The notes beneath the pieces are model-generated. The model worked only from the letters and a program-made list of their open reading frames with translations, was not told the DNA's origin and did not search any database. From a bacterium (GTDB lineage: Bacteria > Desulfobacterota > Binatia > UBA12015), in the NCBI GenBank assembly GCA_018970825.1, contig JAGWVP010000235.1, positions 1-5,498 on the forward strand: DNA of 5,498 bases. Direction: 5' to 3'. The number at the start of each line of letters is the position of its first letter. The stretch's first letter is position 1. Shown in pieces: positions 1-5,054 of the stretch. The position numbers were made by a program, and so were the translations under genes.

Positions 1-22
1 GTGCCGGGAAACCTCCCGGCAC
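1..22 (+). terminator. Stem-loop at the left edge, possible terminator
   Basis: A perfect 9-bp inverted repeat: GTGCCGGGA at 1-9 pairs with TCCCGGCAC at 14-22 around the loop AACC. No T-tract follows, so it is not a classical intrinsic terminator on its own. It lies just before a second, stronger hairpin and probably belongs to the 3' end of a gene to the left of the window. It may also extend beyond the edge. Its core (CGGGAAACCTCC at 5-16) recurs in the hairpin after the 194-residue gene at 3182-3193, which supports a role as a 3'-end element. Confidence 0.4.
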
Positions 23-37
23 CGCGGCGACTACCGG

Positions 38-77
38 GAACGGGGCGGCACACCACGTGCCGCCCCGTTCTTCGTTT
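38..77 (+). terminator. Strong intrinsic terminator of an upstream gene outside the window
   Basis: A perfect 14-bp stem: positions 38-51 (GAACGGGGCGGCAC) pair with 57-70 around the 5-base loop ACCAC. A T-rich tail follows (TTCGTTT, 71-77). The stem is very GC-rich and the T-tail is on the + strand side only, so it should stop rightward transcription entering from the left. It insulates the promoter at 114-143. Confidence 0.8.
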
Positions 78-113
78 GCGGGAACCGGCCTGGCCACGCC
101 CTGCACGCGCCCG

Positions 114-143
114 TTGACCTTGCTTCGACGACGCGACTAGTCT
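114..143 (+). promoter_or_regulatory. Sigma-70-like promoter for the DUF2147 gene
   Basis: A -35 box TTGACC (114-119) and a -10 box TAGTCT (138-143) are separated by 18 bases. The -10 box keeps T1, A2 and T6 of the consensus. The same layout (TTGACC, 18 bases, TATGCT) occurs upstream of the glycine-zipper/mauB operon at 3230-3259, and the two support each other. The predicted start of transcription is near 150, leaving a leader of about 57 bases before the ATG at 207. The site sits between the terminator at 38-77 and the first gene, as expected. Confidence 0.55.
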
Positions 144-206
144 CGCCGGCATTGCCCGCCGACCGGGGCGGCATCCGACCGGGCCCGCCCGAGGAGGAGG
201 ATCGAC

Positions 207-653
207 ATGACGAGACACGCCCTCGCGGGACTCCTGCTGCTCGCCACGGCCGCGGTCGCCCGCGCCGACGACGCGTCGCCGGTCGGCACCTGGCGCACGA
301 TCGACGACAAGACCGGCAAGGACCGCTCGCTGGTCGCGATCACGGAGTCGGGCGGGGTCTACACCGGCACCGTGCAGAAGATCGTCACGCACCTCCCTGA
401 CGACGACCCGAACGGGCTCTGCCGCCACTGCGAGGGCGACCGCAGGGACAAGCCGATCGAGGGCATGCAGATCCTGTGGGGGCTCAGGAAGGACGGCGAC
501 GTCTACGACGGCGGCGAGATCCTCGACCCGAAGAACGGCAAGATCTACAGCGCGAAGATCAAGCTGGTCGACGGCGGTCGGAAGCTCGACGTCCGCGGCT
601 TCCTCGGCTTCTCTCTGCTCGGCCGCACCCAGACCTGGGTACGCCAGCCCTGA
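207..653 (+). CDS. Secreted DUF2147 family protein
   Basis: A 148-residue exported protein. The ATG at 207 is preceded by AGGAGG at 195-200 with a 6-base gap, an excellent Shine-Dalgarno that fixes the start. Residues 1-20 are a Sec signal peptide (Arg3/His4, a Leu/Ala core, cleavage after ARA at 18-20). The mature part matches the DUF2147 pattern (COG4731): G-T-W near residue 27, a 'GGVYTGTV' strand at 49-56, a C-x-x-C pair at Cys72/Cys75, 'G-ILDP-NGK-Y' at 103-114, and the ending 'L-VRGF-G-LGRTQTW-R' at 127-146. Length fits the family (about 120-150 residues). DUF2147 is a small periplasmic beta-rich domain with no established reaction. The Cys pair could be a disulfide or a metal site; that is inference. 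Only 41 bases separate it from the next gene, so co-transcription is likely. Confidence 0.9.
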   Translation: MTRHALAGLLLLATAAVARADDASPVGTWRTIDDKTGKDRSLVAITESGGVYTGTVQKIVTHLPDDDPNGLCRHCEGDRRDKPIEGMQILWGLRKDGDVYDGGEILDPKNGKIYSAKIKLVDGGRKLDVRGFLGFSLLGRTQTWVRQP

Positions 654-694
654 GGGCCGCGGCGCCCGCCGGCAGCGTCGGCACCGTGACCGTG

Positions 695-2281
695 ATGGAA
701 CGTCACCTGCGCGCGACATGGCGGACGCGCCGATCGCGGCTCCGCCCCGCCCTGCTCCTGCTCCTGCTCGGGTGCAACGCCGCCCCCCCGGGCGCGGGAC
801 CGGCGGCACGCCTGCAGGTCCGCGGCGAGCGCGTCGCACGATTGCAGAAGTCCTACAGGCTCGGCAGCCTCGCGACCTCGCGCGACCAGCGGCGCGTCGG
901 GTGGGTCGCACAGGCCTCCGACGCCTCTCCCTGCCGCGTCGTCGTCGACGGCGTCCCGGGCCCGGAGCGCAAGGCCTGCGCGGCGCCGGCCTTCGCCCCC
1001 GACGGCTCGCGGTCGGCCGCGTGGGTGACGACCGAACCGGCGCCCGGCGCGGCAGCCGTGACGCGGCTCGCCGTCGACGGGGATCTCGTCGGACCCGATC
1101 TCGTCGACGGCGGCGACCTGCGCTTCGCGCGCGTGGGGGCCGCGTGGGCGGCGAGCGCATTGCTCGCACCTCCCCCGGGCGATGCGCCCGCCGCTGCACC
1201 GCGCATGCGGGTCTTCGGACCCGCGGGCGACCTCGGGACGTTCCGCGACACGACCGCCCCCCTCCTCGACGACCGCGGCGAACACGTCGCGTGGCTCGCG
1301 GCGCTCGGCGACGAGCGACGGGCGCTGTTCGTCGACGGCAAGGAGGTCCGAAGCTTCGGCGAACCCGCACCCTCGACCAGGGCTCCGATCCGCATCGCAC
1401 GCCCCGGGCCGAACCTCGCACCGGAAGAAGTCGTGCGATGGCTCTCCGACGGCTCGCTCGTCGGCATCGTGCCCTCGGGTCTGGGCTGGCTCGTGTTTCG
1501 CGCGAACGGCGAGGCGCCGGGCGAGGCCCTGCGCGACTGGGCGAGCCACGACGTGCTGTGGCGCGGCCCGCAGCCGCCGCCTGGCGATCCGCTCCTGCGC
1601 ACGCGCGGCTCGGCGCTGCTCTCCGGCTCGCTCGCGATCGCCGAGCGAGCCGCCGTCGCGTGCTGGTGGGAGCGACCCGGAGCGGCGGGCGGGCGCTGGC
1701 GGGTCTCCTGCAACGGCAAGCCCGCGGACGAGACGACCTGCGCGTTCGCCGGCACGACGCCGATCTCGGTCGCGCCGGGCGGAGGCGGCAAGGCCTACGC
1801 ATGCCTCGACGCGGACGGGGCCGGCGCGCCCGCGACGTTCGTCGTCGCGAACGGACGCCGACTCGGCCCGCACCGCGAGGTCGTCGCCGTCGTCGCAGCC
1901 GACGGCGGGCACTTCGCCTACGCGGCACGCGACGCGGCGGATGCGCCCTTCTTCTTCGTCGTCGACGGGCGGCGGATCCCGGGCGAGTGGGACGAGGTGT
2001 TCGCTCCGAGCTTCTCGCCCGACGGAACGCACGTCGCGTGGGGCGCGCGCCGCGCGAAGGGTTCGCGAGTCGACCTGGTTCTCGACGGGCGAACGCGCGC
2101 GCGCGCCGACCTGGTCGTCGCGCCGCCACGGGTCGGCGACGACGGGAGCGCGTCGTGGATCGTCCGCAGGGGCCGAAACGTGCTTCGCGTATCGATGAAT
2201 CGCGAGGCCGCCGCGACCGGCGAAGGGGCCTCCACCCAGCCGGACGCGATGCCCGGATCGGGGCGCCCGAGACTCCCCTAG
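695..2281 (+). CDS. Beta-propeller-like lipoprotein (TolB/PD40-type repeats)
   Basis: A 528-residue predicted lipoprotein. The N-terminus is Arg-rich (residues 3-17), followed by a Leu run and the lipobox LLGC with acylated Cys27. The +2 residue is Asn, compatible with an outer-membrane destination by the usual +2 rule. The body carries at least five copies of one unit, roughly 'D-G-x-x-hydrophobic-A-W/Y-x-A ... hydrophobic-V-D-G': residues 64-85, 102-129, 192-215, 402-425 and 441-465, with a looser copy at 361-387. This resembles WD40-like PD40/TolB propeller blades, so a 6-8 bladed propeller on a lipid anchor is the best guess. Six further Cys residues (80, 95, 323, 339, 349, 370) could form disulfides. 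The start is uncertain: ATG 695 has only a weak Shine-Dalgarno, and GTG at 686 or 692 would serve equally without changing the lipobox. The cargo or partner is unknown, and no catalytic motif is visible. Confidence 0.8.
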   Translation: MERHLRATWRTRRSRLRPALLLLLLGCNAAPPGAGPAARLQVRGERVARLQKSYRLGSLATSRDQRRVGWVAQASDASPCRVVVDGVPGPERKACAAPAFAPDGSRSAAWVTTEPAPGAAAVTRLAVDGDLVGPDLVDGGDLRFARVGAAWAASALLAPPPGDAPAAAPRMRVFGPAGDLGTFRDTTAPLLDDRGEHVAWLAALGDERRALFVDGKEVRSFGEPAPSTRAPIRIARPGPNLAPEEVVRWLSDGSLVGIVPSGLGWLVFRANGEAPGEALRDWASHDVLWRGPQPPPGDPLLRTRGSALLSGSLAIAERAAVACWWERPGAAGGRWRVSCNGKPADETTCAFAGTTPISVAPGGGGKAYACLDADGAGAPATFVVANGRRLGPHREVVAVVAADGGHFAYAARDAADAPFFFVVDGRRIPGEWDEVFAPSFSPDGTHVAWGARRAKGSRVDLVLDGRTRARADLVVAPPRVGDDGSASWIVRRGRNVLRVSMNREAAATGEGASTQPDAMPGSGRPRLP

Positions 2282-2286
2282 GGTCT

Positions 2287-2309
2287 CCCCCGAGGCTCGC
2301 GGTCGGGGG
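2287..2309 (+). terminator. Stem-loop just after the propeller lipoprotein gene
   Basis: A perfect 7-bp stem, CCCCCGA (2287-2293) with TCGGGGG (2303-2309), around a 9-base loop. It starts 6 bases after the stop codon. No T-tract follows, so it may protect the mRNA 3' end or act as a Rho-assisted or weak terminator rather than a classical intrinsic one. Confidence 0.4.
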
Positions 2310-2328
2310 CGCGGGCCTGCACGGGGAG

Positions 2329-2353
2329 GCGCGTCGAGGCAAGGCTGACGCGC
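2329..2353 (+). other. Second stem-loop in the 2282-2576 gene-free stretch
   Basis: A perfect 7-bp stem, GCGCGTC (2329-2335) with GACGCGC (2347-2353), around an 11-base loop. It follows the hairpin at 2287-2309 by 20 bases. In DNA this GC-rich, 7-bp repeats arise by chance fairly often, so its function is uncertain. No convincing coding frame covers 2282-2576. The stretch appears to hold only these inverted repeats and the leader of the next gene. Confidence 0.3.
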
Positions 2354-2443
2354 TCCGGCGCGGGAAATCCGACGCACCCGACCGGCGCCCGCGGCGCGCT
2401 CTCGGTGCCTCGCGAGCGTCGCACGAAAGCTCTCGCGCTAGGA

Positions 2444-2489
2444 ACGACGCATCCGCCCTAGGTCGACTTCCGACGCAAAAATGCGTCGT
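2444..2489 (+). promoter_or_regulatory. Competing inverted repeats in the leader of the 194-residue protein gene
   Basis: The sequence ATGCGTCGT (2481-2489) has two possible partners upstream. A 9-base perfect complement lies at 2444-2452 (ACGACGCAT). A second partner at 2471-2477 (CGACGCA) pairs with 2482-2488 to make a tight 7-bp hairpin with an AAAA loop. The two pairings exclude each other, as in attenuators and leader switches. The word CTAGG also repeats with a 20-base spacing at 2438-2442 and 2458-2462. This lies about 90-130 bases upstream of the ATG at 2577. No clear -35/-10 pair was found nearby, so the element could act as RNA or as a DNA operator. Confidence 0.35.
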
Positions 2490-2576
2490 CCTCCCCGATG
2501 TTCAGCGCGATTCGCGCGTGGCAGACAGCGGTCCATCGAGACGCGGTCGGATGCCGCGACGAATCGAGGTGACGTC

Positions 2577-3161
2577 ATGAGAACGGCGAGCGAAGACATG
2601 TTCGAGGCGATGGAGGGCGCGGCCGCGGTCGGGACCGCCGCGCTCGCGACGAGACCGTCGGGCACGGCCCAGGGACTCGCGCGCTTCTACCGGGCCTCCG
2701 CGACCGCGGAGCAGGCCAACCGGGACTACGAGAGCGGCGACCTCCTCACCGACATGCCGTGGACGCCCGCGAGGCCGTCCACCCCGGAGAAGCGGCTCCT
2801 GTTCGCGATCATCGTCGACGCGTGGGACCGGATCGCCGCGTTCCGTCGCGCCGAGCGGGCGGGCCGCGTGAGCCGAGAGACCCGCCGCGACGCGGTCGAG
2901 GTCTTCCGCTGGGTCGAGGGCCGGGGCGAGACCGAGCCGCGAATCTTCTCGTTCGAGGCGATCTGCGACCACCTCGGCTGGGACACGCCCCGGGTCCGCG
3001 TCGCCTTCTACGGCGACGTGCAGCACGTCGGCATGGGACAGCAGGGAACGCGAGCCAAGGTCGGCCTGCGCCGGGAGCGGCGCTCGTCGCGGGCGCGCCG
3101 CCTCGCGGCCGCCAAGCAGGCGGGCGCCGCCGTCGCGGCCGAACTTCGCGAGGCGAGCTGA
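2577..3161 (+). CDS. Hypothetical protein with helical core and basic C-terminal tail
   Basis: A 194-residue soluble protein with no signal peptide or membrane segment. The ATG at 2577 is chosen because GAGGTGA (2566-2572) gives a well-spaced Shine-Dalgarno; an in-frame ATG at 2481 has none. The core at residues about 70-145 begins 'EKRLLFAIIVDAWDRI' and has a central Arg/Glu-rich helix leading to 'VFRWVEG' near 109-115. It then runs 'IFSFEAICDHLGWDTPRVR' at 123-141. That last segment reads like a helix-turn-helix-like end. The layout recalls uncharacterised proteins of high-GC deltaproteobacteria-like genomes, where an 'LxxAVLxDA...W...FSF..(I/V)C..LG.d...(L/V)R' pattern is frequent. I recognise that pattern from memory and know no function for it. 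Residues 159-182 are rich in Arg/Lys and could bind nucleic acid (inference). It stands alone between a structured leader and a terminator-like hairpin. Confidence 0.75.
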   Translation: MRTASEDMFEAMEGAAAVGTAALATRPSGTAQGLARFYRASATAEQANRDYESGDLLTDMPWTPARPSTPEKRLLFAIIVDAWDRIAAFRRAERAGRVSRETRRDAVEVFRWVEGRGETEPRIFSFEAICDHLGWDTPRVRVAFYGDVQHVGMGQQGTRAKVGLRRERRSSRARRLAAAKQAGAAVAAELREAS

Positions 3162-3172
3162 GGCGATTCCCG

Positions 3173-3204
3173 GGGAGCCGGCGGGAAACCTCCTCCCGGC
3201 TCCC
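3173..3204 (+). terminator. Terminator-like hairpin after the 194-residue protein gene
   Basis: A 9-bp perfect stem, GGGAGCCGG (3173-3181) with CCGGCTCCC (3196-3204), around a 14-base loop, starting 12 bases after the stop codon. C-rich rather than T-rich sequence follows, so termination would not be of the classical T-tract kind. An alternative inner pairing (3182-3186 with 3194-3198) shares its core with the hairpin at 1-22. It separates this gene from the promoter at 3230-3259. Confidence 0.5.
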
Positions 3205-3229
3205 GCCCCCCGGCGGGGACGCGGTCTCG

Positions 3230-3259
3230 TTGACCGCGGCTCCGCGAGAACCGTATGCT
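3230..3259 (+). promoter_or_regulatory. Sigma-70-like promoter of the lipoprotein-mauB-mauE operon
   Basis: A -35 box TTGACC (3230-3235) and a -10 box TATGCT (3254-3259) are separated by 18 bases. Five of six -35 bases and four of six -10 bases match the housekeeping consensus. Transcription should start near 3266, giving a leader of about 38 bases before the ATG at 3304. The position just after a terminator-like hairpin and before the first gene of the unit fits well. No operator-like repeat was seen over it, so nothing here shows amine-responsive control. Confidence 0.7.
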
Positions 3260-3303
3260 CTCTCGGGTCCGCGGCCGAAGCCCGGTCGCACTGGAGAGCG
3301 ACG

Positions 3304-3744
3304 ATGCGTAGATTGGCGACCGGCCTGGCCCTCGTATCCCTTCTCGGTCTCGGCGGCTGCGCCATGACTCGGCCGGTGGTCTACCCGAACGAGTTCTACC
3401 TCCAGTCGGGGCAGACAGACGACCAGCGCAAGACCGCGCTCGACCAGAGCATCGCCGAGTGCGAGGAACTCGCGAAGCAGACCGGCGTGACGCCGGCCGC
3501 GGGCCGCACCGAGCAGGCCGCGAAGACGGCAGGCGTCGGGGCGGTGGGCGGTGCGGCCGCCGGTGCGGTGGGCGGCGTGATCGGCGGAGCCCCGGGAATC
3601 GGTGCTGCGGCGGGGGCCGCGAGCGGCGCGATCTGGGGCTTGTTCTCCCAGGCGGTGAACTCGAACCAGCCCAATCCGGCCTTCGCCAACTTCGTCACCC
3701 AATGCCTCGCGCAGCGCGGCTACCAGCCCGTGGGCTGGCAGTGA
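3304..3744 (+). CDS. Glycine-zipper lipoprotein coupled to mauB
   Basis: A 146-residue predicted lipoprotein. GGAGAG at 3293-3298 lies 5 bases before the ATG. The signal peptide ends in the lipobox LGGC with acylated Cys19; +2 is Ala, so outer-membrane sorting is expected. Residues 36-60 are polar and helical ('DDQRKTALDQ'). Residues 77-113 form a glycine zipper with repeated G-x-x-x-G/A spacing, of the kind that packs helices in membranes (compare SlyB/Rick_17kDa-type lipoproteins). The tail has Cys134 in 'TQCLAQRGYQPVGW'. Cys53 and Cys134 flank the zipper and could form a disulfide. The family often sits in the envelope, but its precise job is not known. Its TGA overlaps the GTG of the amine dehydrogenase heavy chain by four bases (GTGA, 3741-3744). 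It therefore heads that operon and is likely translated with it, which suggests a role in that enzyme's secretion, anchoring or envelope context (inference). Confidence 0.88.
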   Translation: MRRLATGLALVSLLGLGGCAMTRPVVYPNEFYLQSGQTDDQRKTALDQSIAECEELAKQTGVTPAAGRTEQAAKTAGVGAVGGAAAGAVGGVIGGAPGIGAAAGAASGAIWGLFSQAVNSNQPNPAFANFVTQCLAQRGYQPVGWQ

Positions 3745-5036
3745 CCGCGGGACGCCGCGCCCGACCTCTCGCCCGCGCCGCGGTCCTCGCGCTCCTCGCC
3801 TCGTTTCTCGCGACCGCCGTCCCCGGGACGCCCCGCGCGGACGAACCACCCGTCGCCCCCGGCGAGGAGGGAGAACCGGTCGGCAAGGTCGTGCGCCTGC
3901 CGCGACAGGCCGGCCCGCACTGGTTCTGGGTCAGCGATTCGCTGCTCCACCGCGCGAGCCTGTTCGACGCGGATCGCGCGGCGATGCTCGGCACGATCAC
4001 CGCCGGCACGCCGGGATCGGGCTTCATCGTCCTGCCGAACACCCCCGCCGACCGGCGGGCGATCTACGTGCCGGAGACCTACTTCTCGCGCGGCGTGCGC
4101 GGCGAGCGCACCGACGTCGTCACCGCCTACGACCCGGAGACCCTCGAGCCGACGGCCGAGTTCCCGATTCCCGCCAAGCGCGCCGAGTACTTCCCCGGCA
4201 TCCACTCGAGCACGCTGACCGACGACGGGCGCTTTCTTGTGGTCTTCGACGTGGCGCCGGCGCAATCGATCACGGTCGTCGACACCGTGTCCGGCAAGGT
4301 CACTGCCGACCTGACGACGCCCGCCTGCAGCCTCGTCTATCCCGCCGGCCCGCGACGTTTCTTCATGCTCTGCGCGGACGGCGAGGCCCTGGTCGTCACC
4401 CTCGACGAGGCGGGCGCGGTCGCCTCGGAGAAGCGCTCCGGCGTCTTCTTCGACCCCGAGCGCGACCCGATGAGCGAGAAGGGCGCGCGCGTCGGCAACC
4501 AGTGGTTCTTCTCTTCGTTCGACGGCATCCTTCACTCGATCGACGCGTCCGGCGACGCTCCCCGCTTCGGGGAGACCTGGTCGCTGCTGTCCGACGCCGA
4601 GCGCAAGGAGGGCTGGCGCCCGGGCGGATCGCAGCACACGGCGGCCCACGCGGGTACGGGCCGGCTGTTCGTCGTCATGCACCGCGGTCGCGGCAGGGAC
4701 ACGCACAAGGAGGCCGGCTCCGAAGTCTGGGTCTACGACCTCGCGACCCGCACGCGCGTGCAGCGGATCGGGGTGAAGAACCCGCTCGTCGCCTTCGTGC
4801 GCTCGCAGGCCGGGCTCGGCGGCGGCGCCCTCGCGCGAAGCCTGTGGTGGACGCTCGAGAAGGTGCTCCCGAACCCGGGCGCGAACGGGCTGCTCGTGAC
4901 GCAGGACGCGGAGCCGGTGCTGCTCGTGCTGTCGCTCATCCCGCCCGCGATCTCGGTGCACGACGCGCGCACCGGCGCGTTCCTGCGCGACGTCTCCGAG
5001 CCCGGGCTCGCGCTCGGCCTGCTCGCTCCTCCCTGA
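3741..5036 (+). CDS. mauB: Amine dehydrogenase heavy chain (methylamine/aromatic amine dehydrogenase large subunit)
   Basis: A 431-residue periplasmic subunit of a TTQ amine dehydrogenase. The enzyme oxidises a primary amine to aldehyde plus ammonia and passes electrons to a cupredoxin or cytochrome. The heavy chain is a seven-bladed propeller; TTQ itself is on the small subunit. The GTG start overlaps the preceding stop, and no other start would give the signal peptide seen at residues 1-32 (Arg-rich start, Ala/Leu core, probable cleavage after PRA). Family marks are 'ETYFSRGVRGERTDVV' near residue 113, the Cys196/Cys211 pair with the 15-residue spacing of the heavy-chain disulfide, 'ERKEGWRPGG' near 287-296, and 'THK' at 321-323 followed by 'SEVWVYD'. 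The 'RTDVVTAYD' and 'THK..EVWVYD' wording looks closer to the aromatic-amine (AauB) branch than to Paracoccus MauB; substrate is therefore open. Oddities are Ser297 where GGWQ is usual, and an extra stretch at about 353-382. mauE follows after 6 bases. Confidence 0.93.
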   Translation: MTAGRRARPLARAAVLALLASFLATAVPGTPRADEPPVAPGEEGEPVGKVVRLPRQAGPHWFWVSDSLLHRASLFDADRAAMLGTITAGTPGSGFIVLPNTPADRRAIYVPETYFSRGVRGERTDVVTAYDPETLEPTAEFPIPAKRAEYFPGIHSSTLTDDGRFLVVFDVAPAQSITVVDTVSGKVTADLTTPACSLVYPAGPRRFFMLCADGEALVVTLDEAGAVASEKRSGVFFDPERDPMSEKGARVGNQWFFSSFDGILHSIDASGDAPRFGETWSLLSDAERKEGWRPGGSQHTAAHAGTGRLFVVMHRGRGRDTHKEAGSEVWVYDLATRTRVQRIGVKNPLVAFVRSQAGLGGGALARSLWWTLEKVLPNPGANGLLVTQDAEPVLLVLSLIPPAISVHDARTGAFLRDVSEPGLALGLLAPP

Positions 5037-5054
5037 TCGACGATGCCGTCGATC
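5035..5054 (+). promoter_or_regulatory. Perfect hairpin with the mauE start codon in its loop
   Basis: GATCGACG (5035-5042) pairs perfectly over 8 bp with CGTCGATC (5047-5054). The four-base loop ATGC contains the mauE start codon (5043-5045). The left arm begins inside the mauB stop codon. No good Shine-Dalgarno is visible before mauE, so translation probably depends on ribosomes finishing mauB, and this hairpin may tune that hand-over. Chance is possible, because GTCGATCGAC-like words are common in GC-rich coding DNA. Confidence 0.4.

Noticed and set aside
2094..2106. A (CG)6C alternating run that could adopt Z-DNA
   Set aside because: It encodes ordinary residues of the lipoprotein (Thr-Arg-Ala-Arg-Ala) and is expected by codon choice at this GC content.
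545..2377. A 610-residue open frame on the minus strand opposite the propeller lipoprotein
   Set aside because: Its translation is low-complexity Arg/Ala/Gly-rich with no signal, motif or ribosome site, as expected from the complement of GC-rich coding DNA. The + strand frame has a lipobox and regular repeats.
2481..2576. An upstream ATG at 2481 for the 194-residue protein
   Set aside because: It lies in the arm of an inverted repeat with no Shine-Dalgarno, whereas the ATG at 2577 has a well-spaced GAGGTGA.
718..2580. A 620-residue open frame on the + strand in another phase
   Set aside because: Its product is an Arg-rich run without domain features. It is a shadow of the lipoprotein frame that continues through the gene-free stretch only because stop codons are rare at this GC content.
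3459..3740. A longer mauB reading from an ATG at 3459
   Set aside because: This extension lies entirely inside the glycine-zipper gene in another phase, is Arg/Gly-rich, and would bury the signal peptide. The GTG at 3741 gives a normal exported protein.
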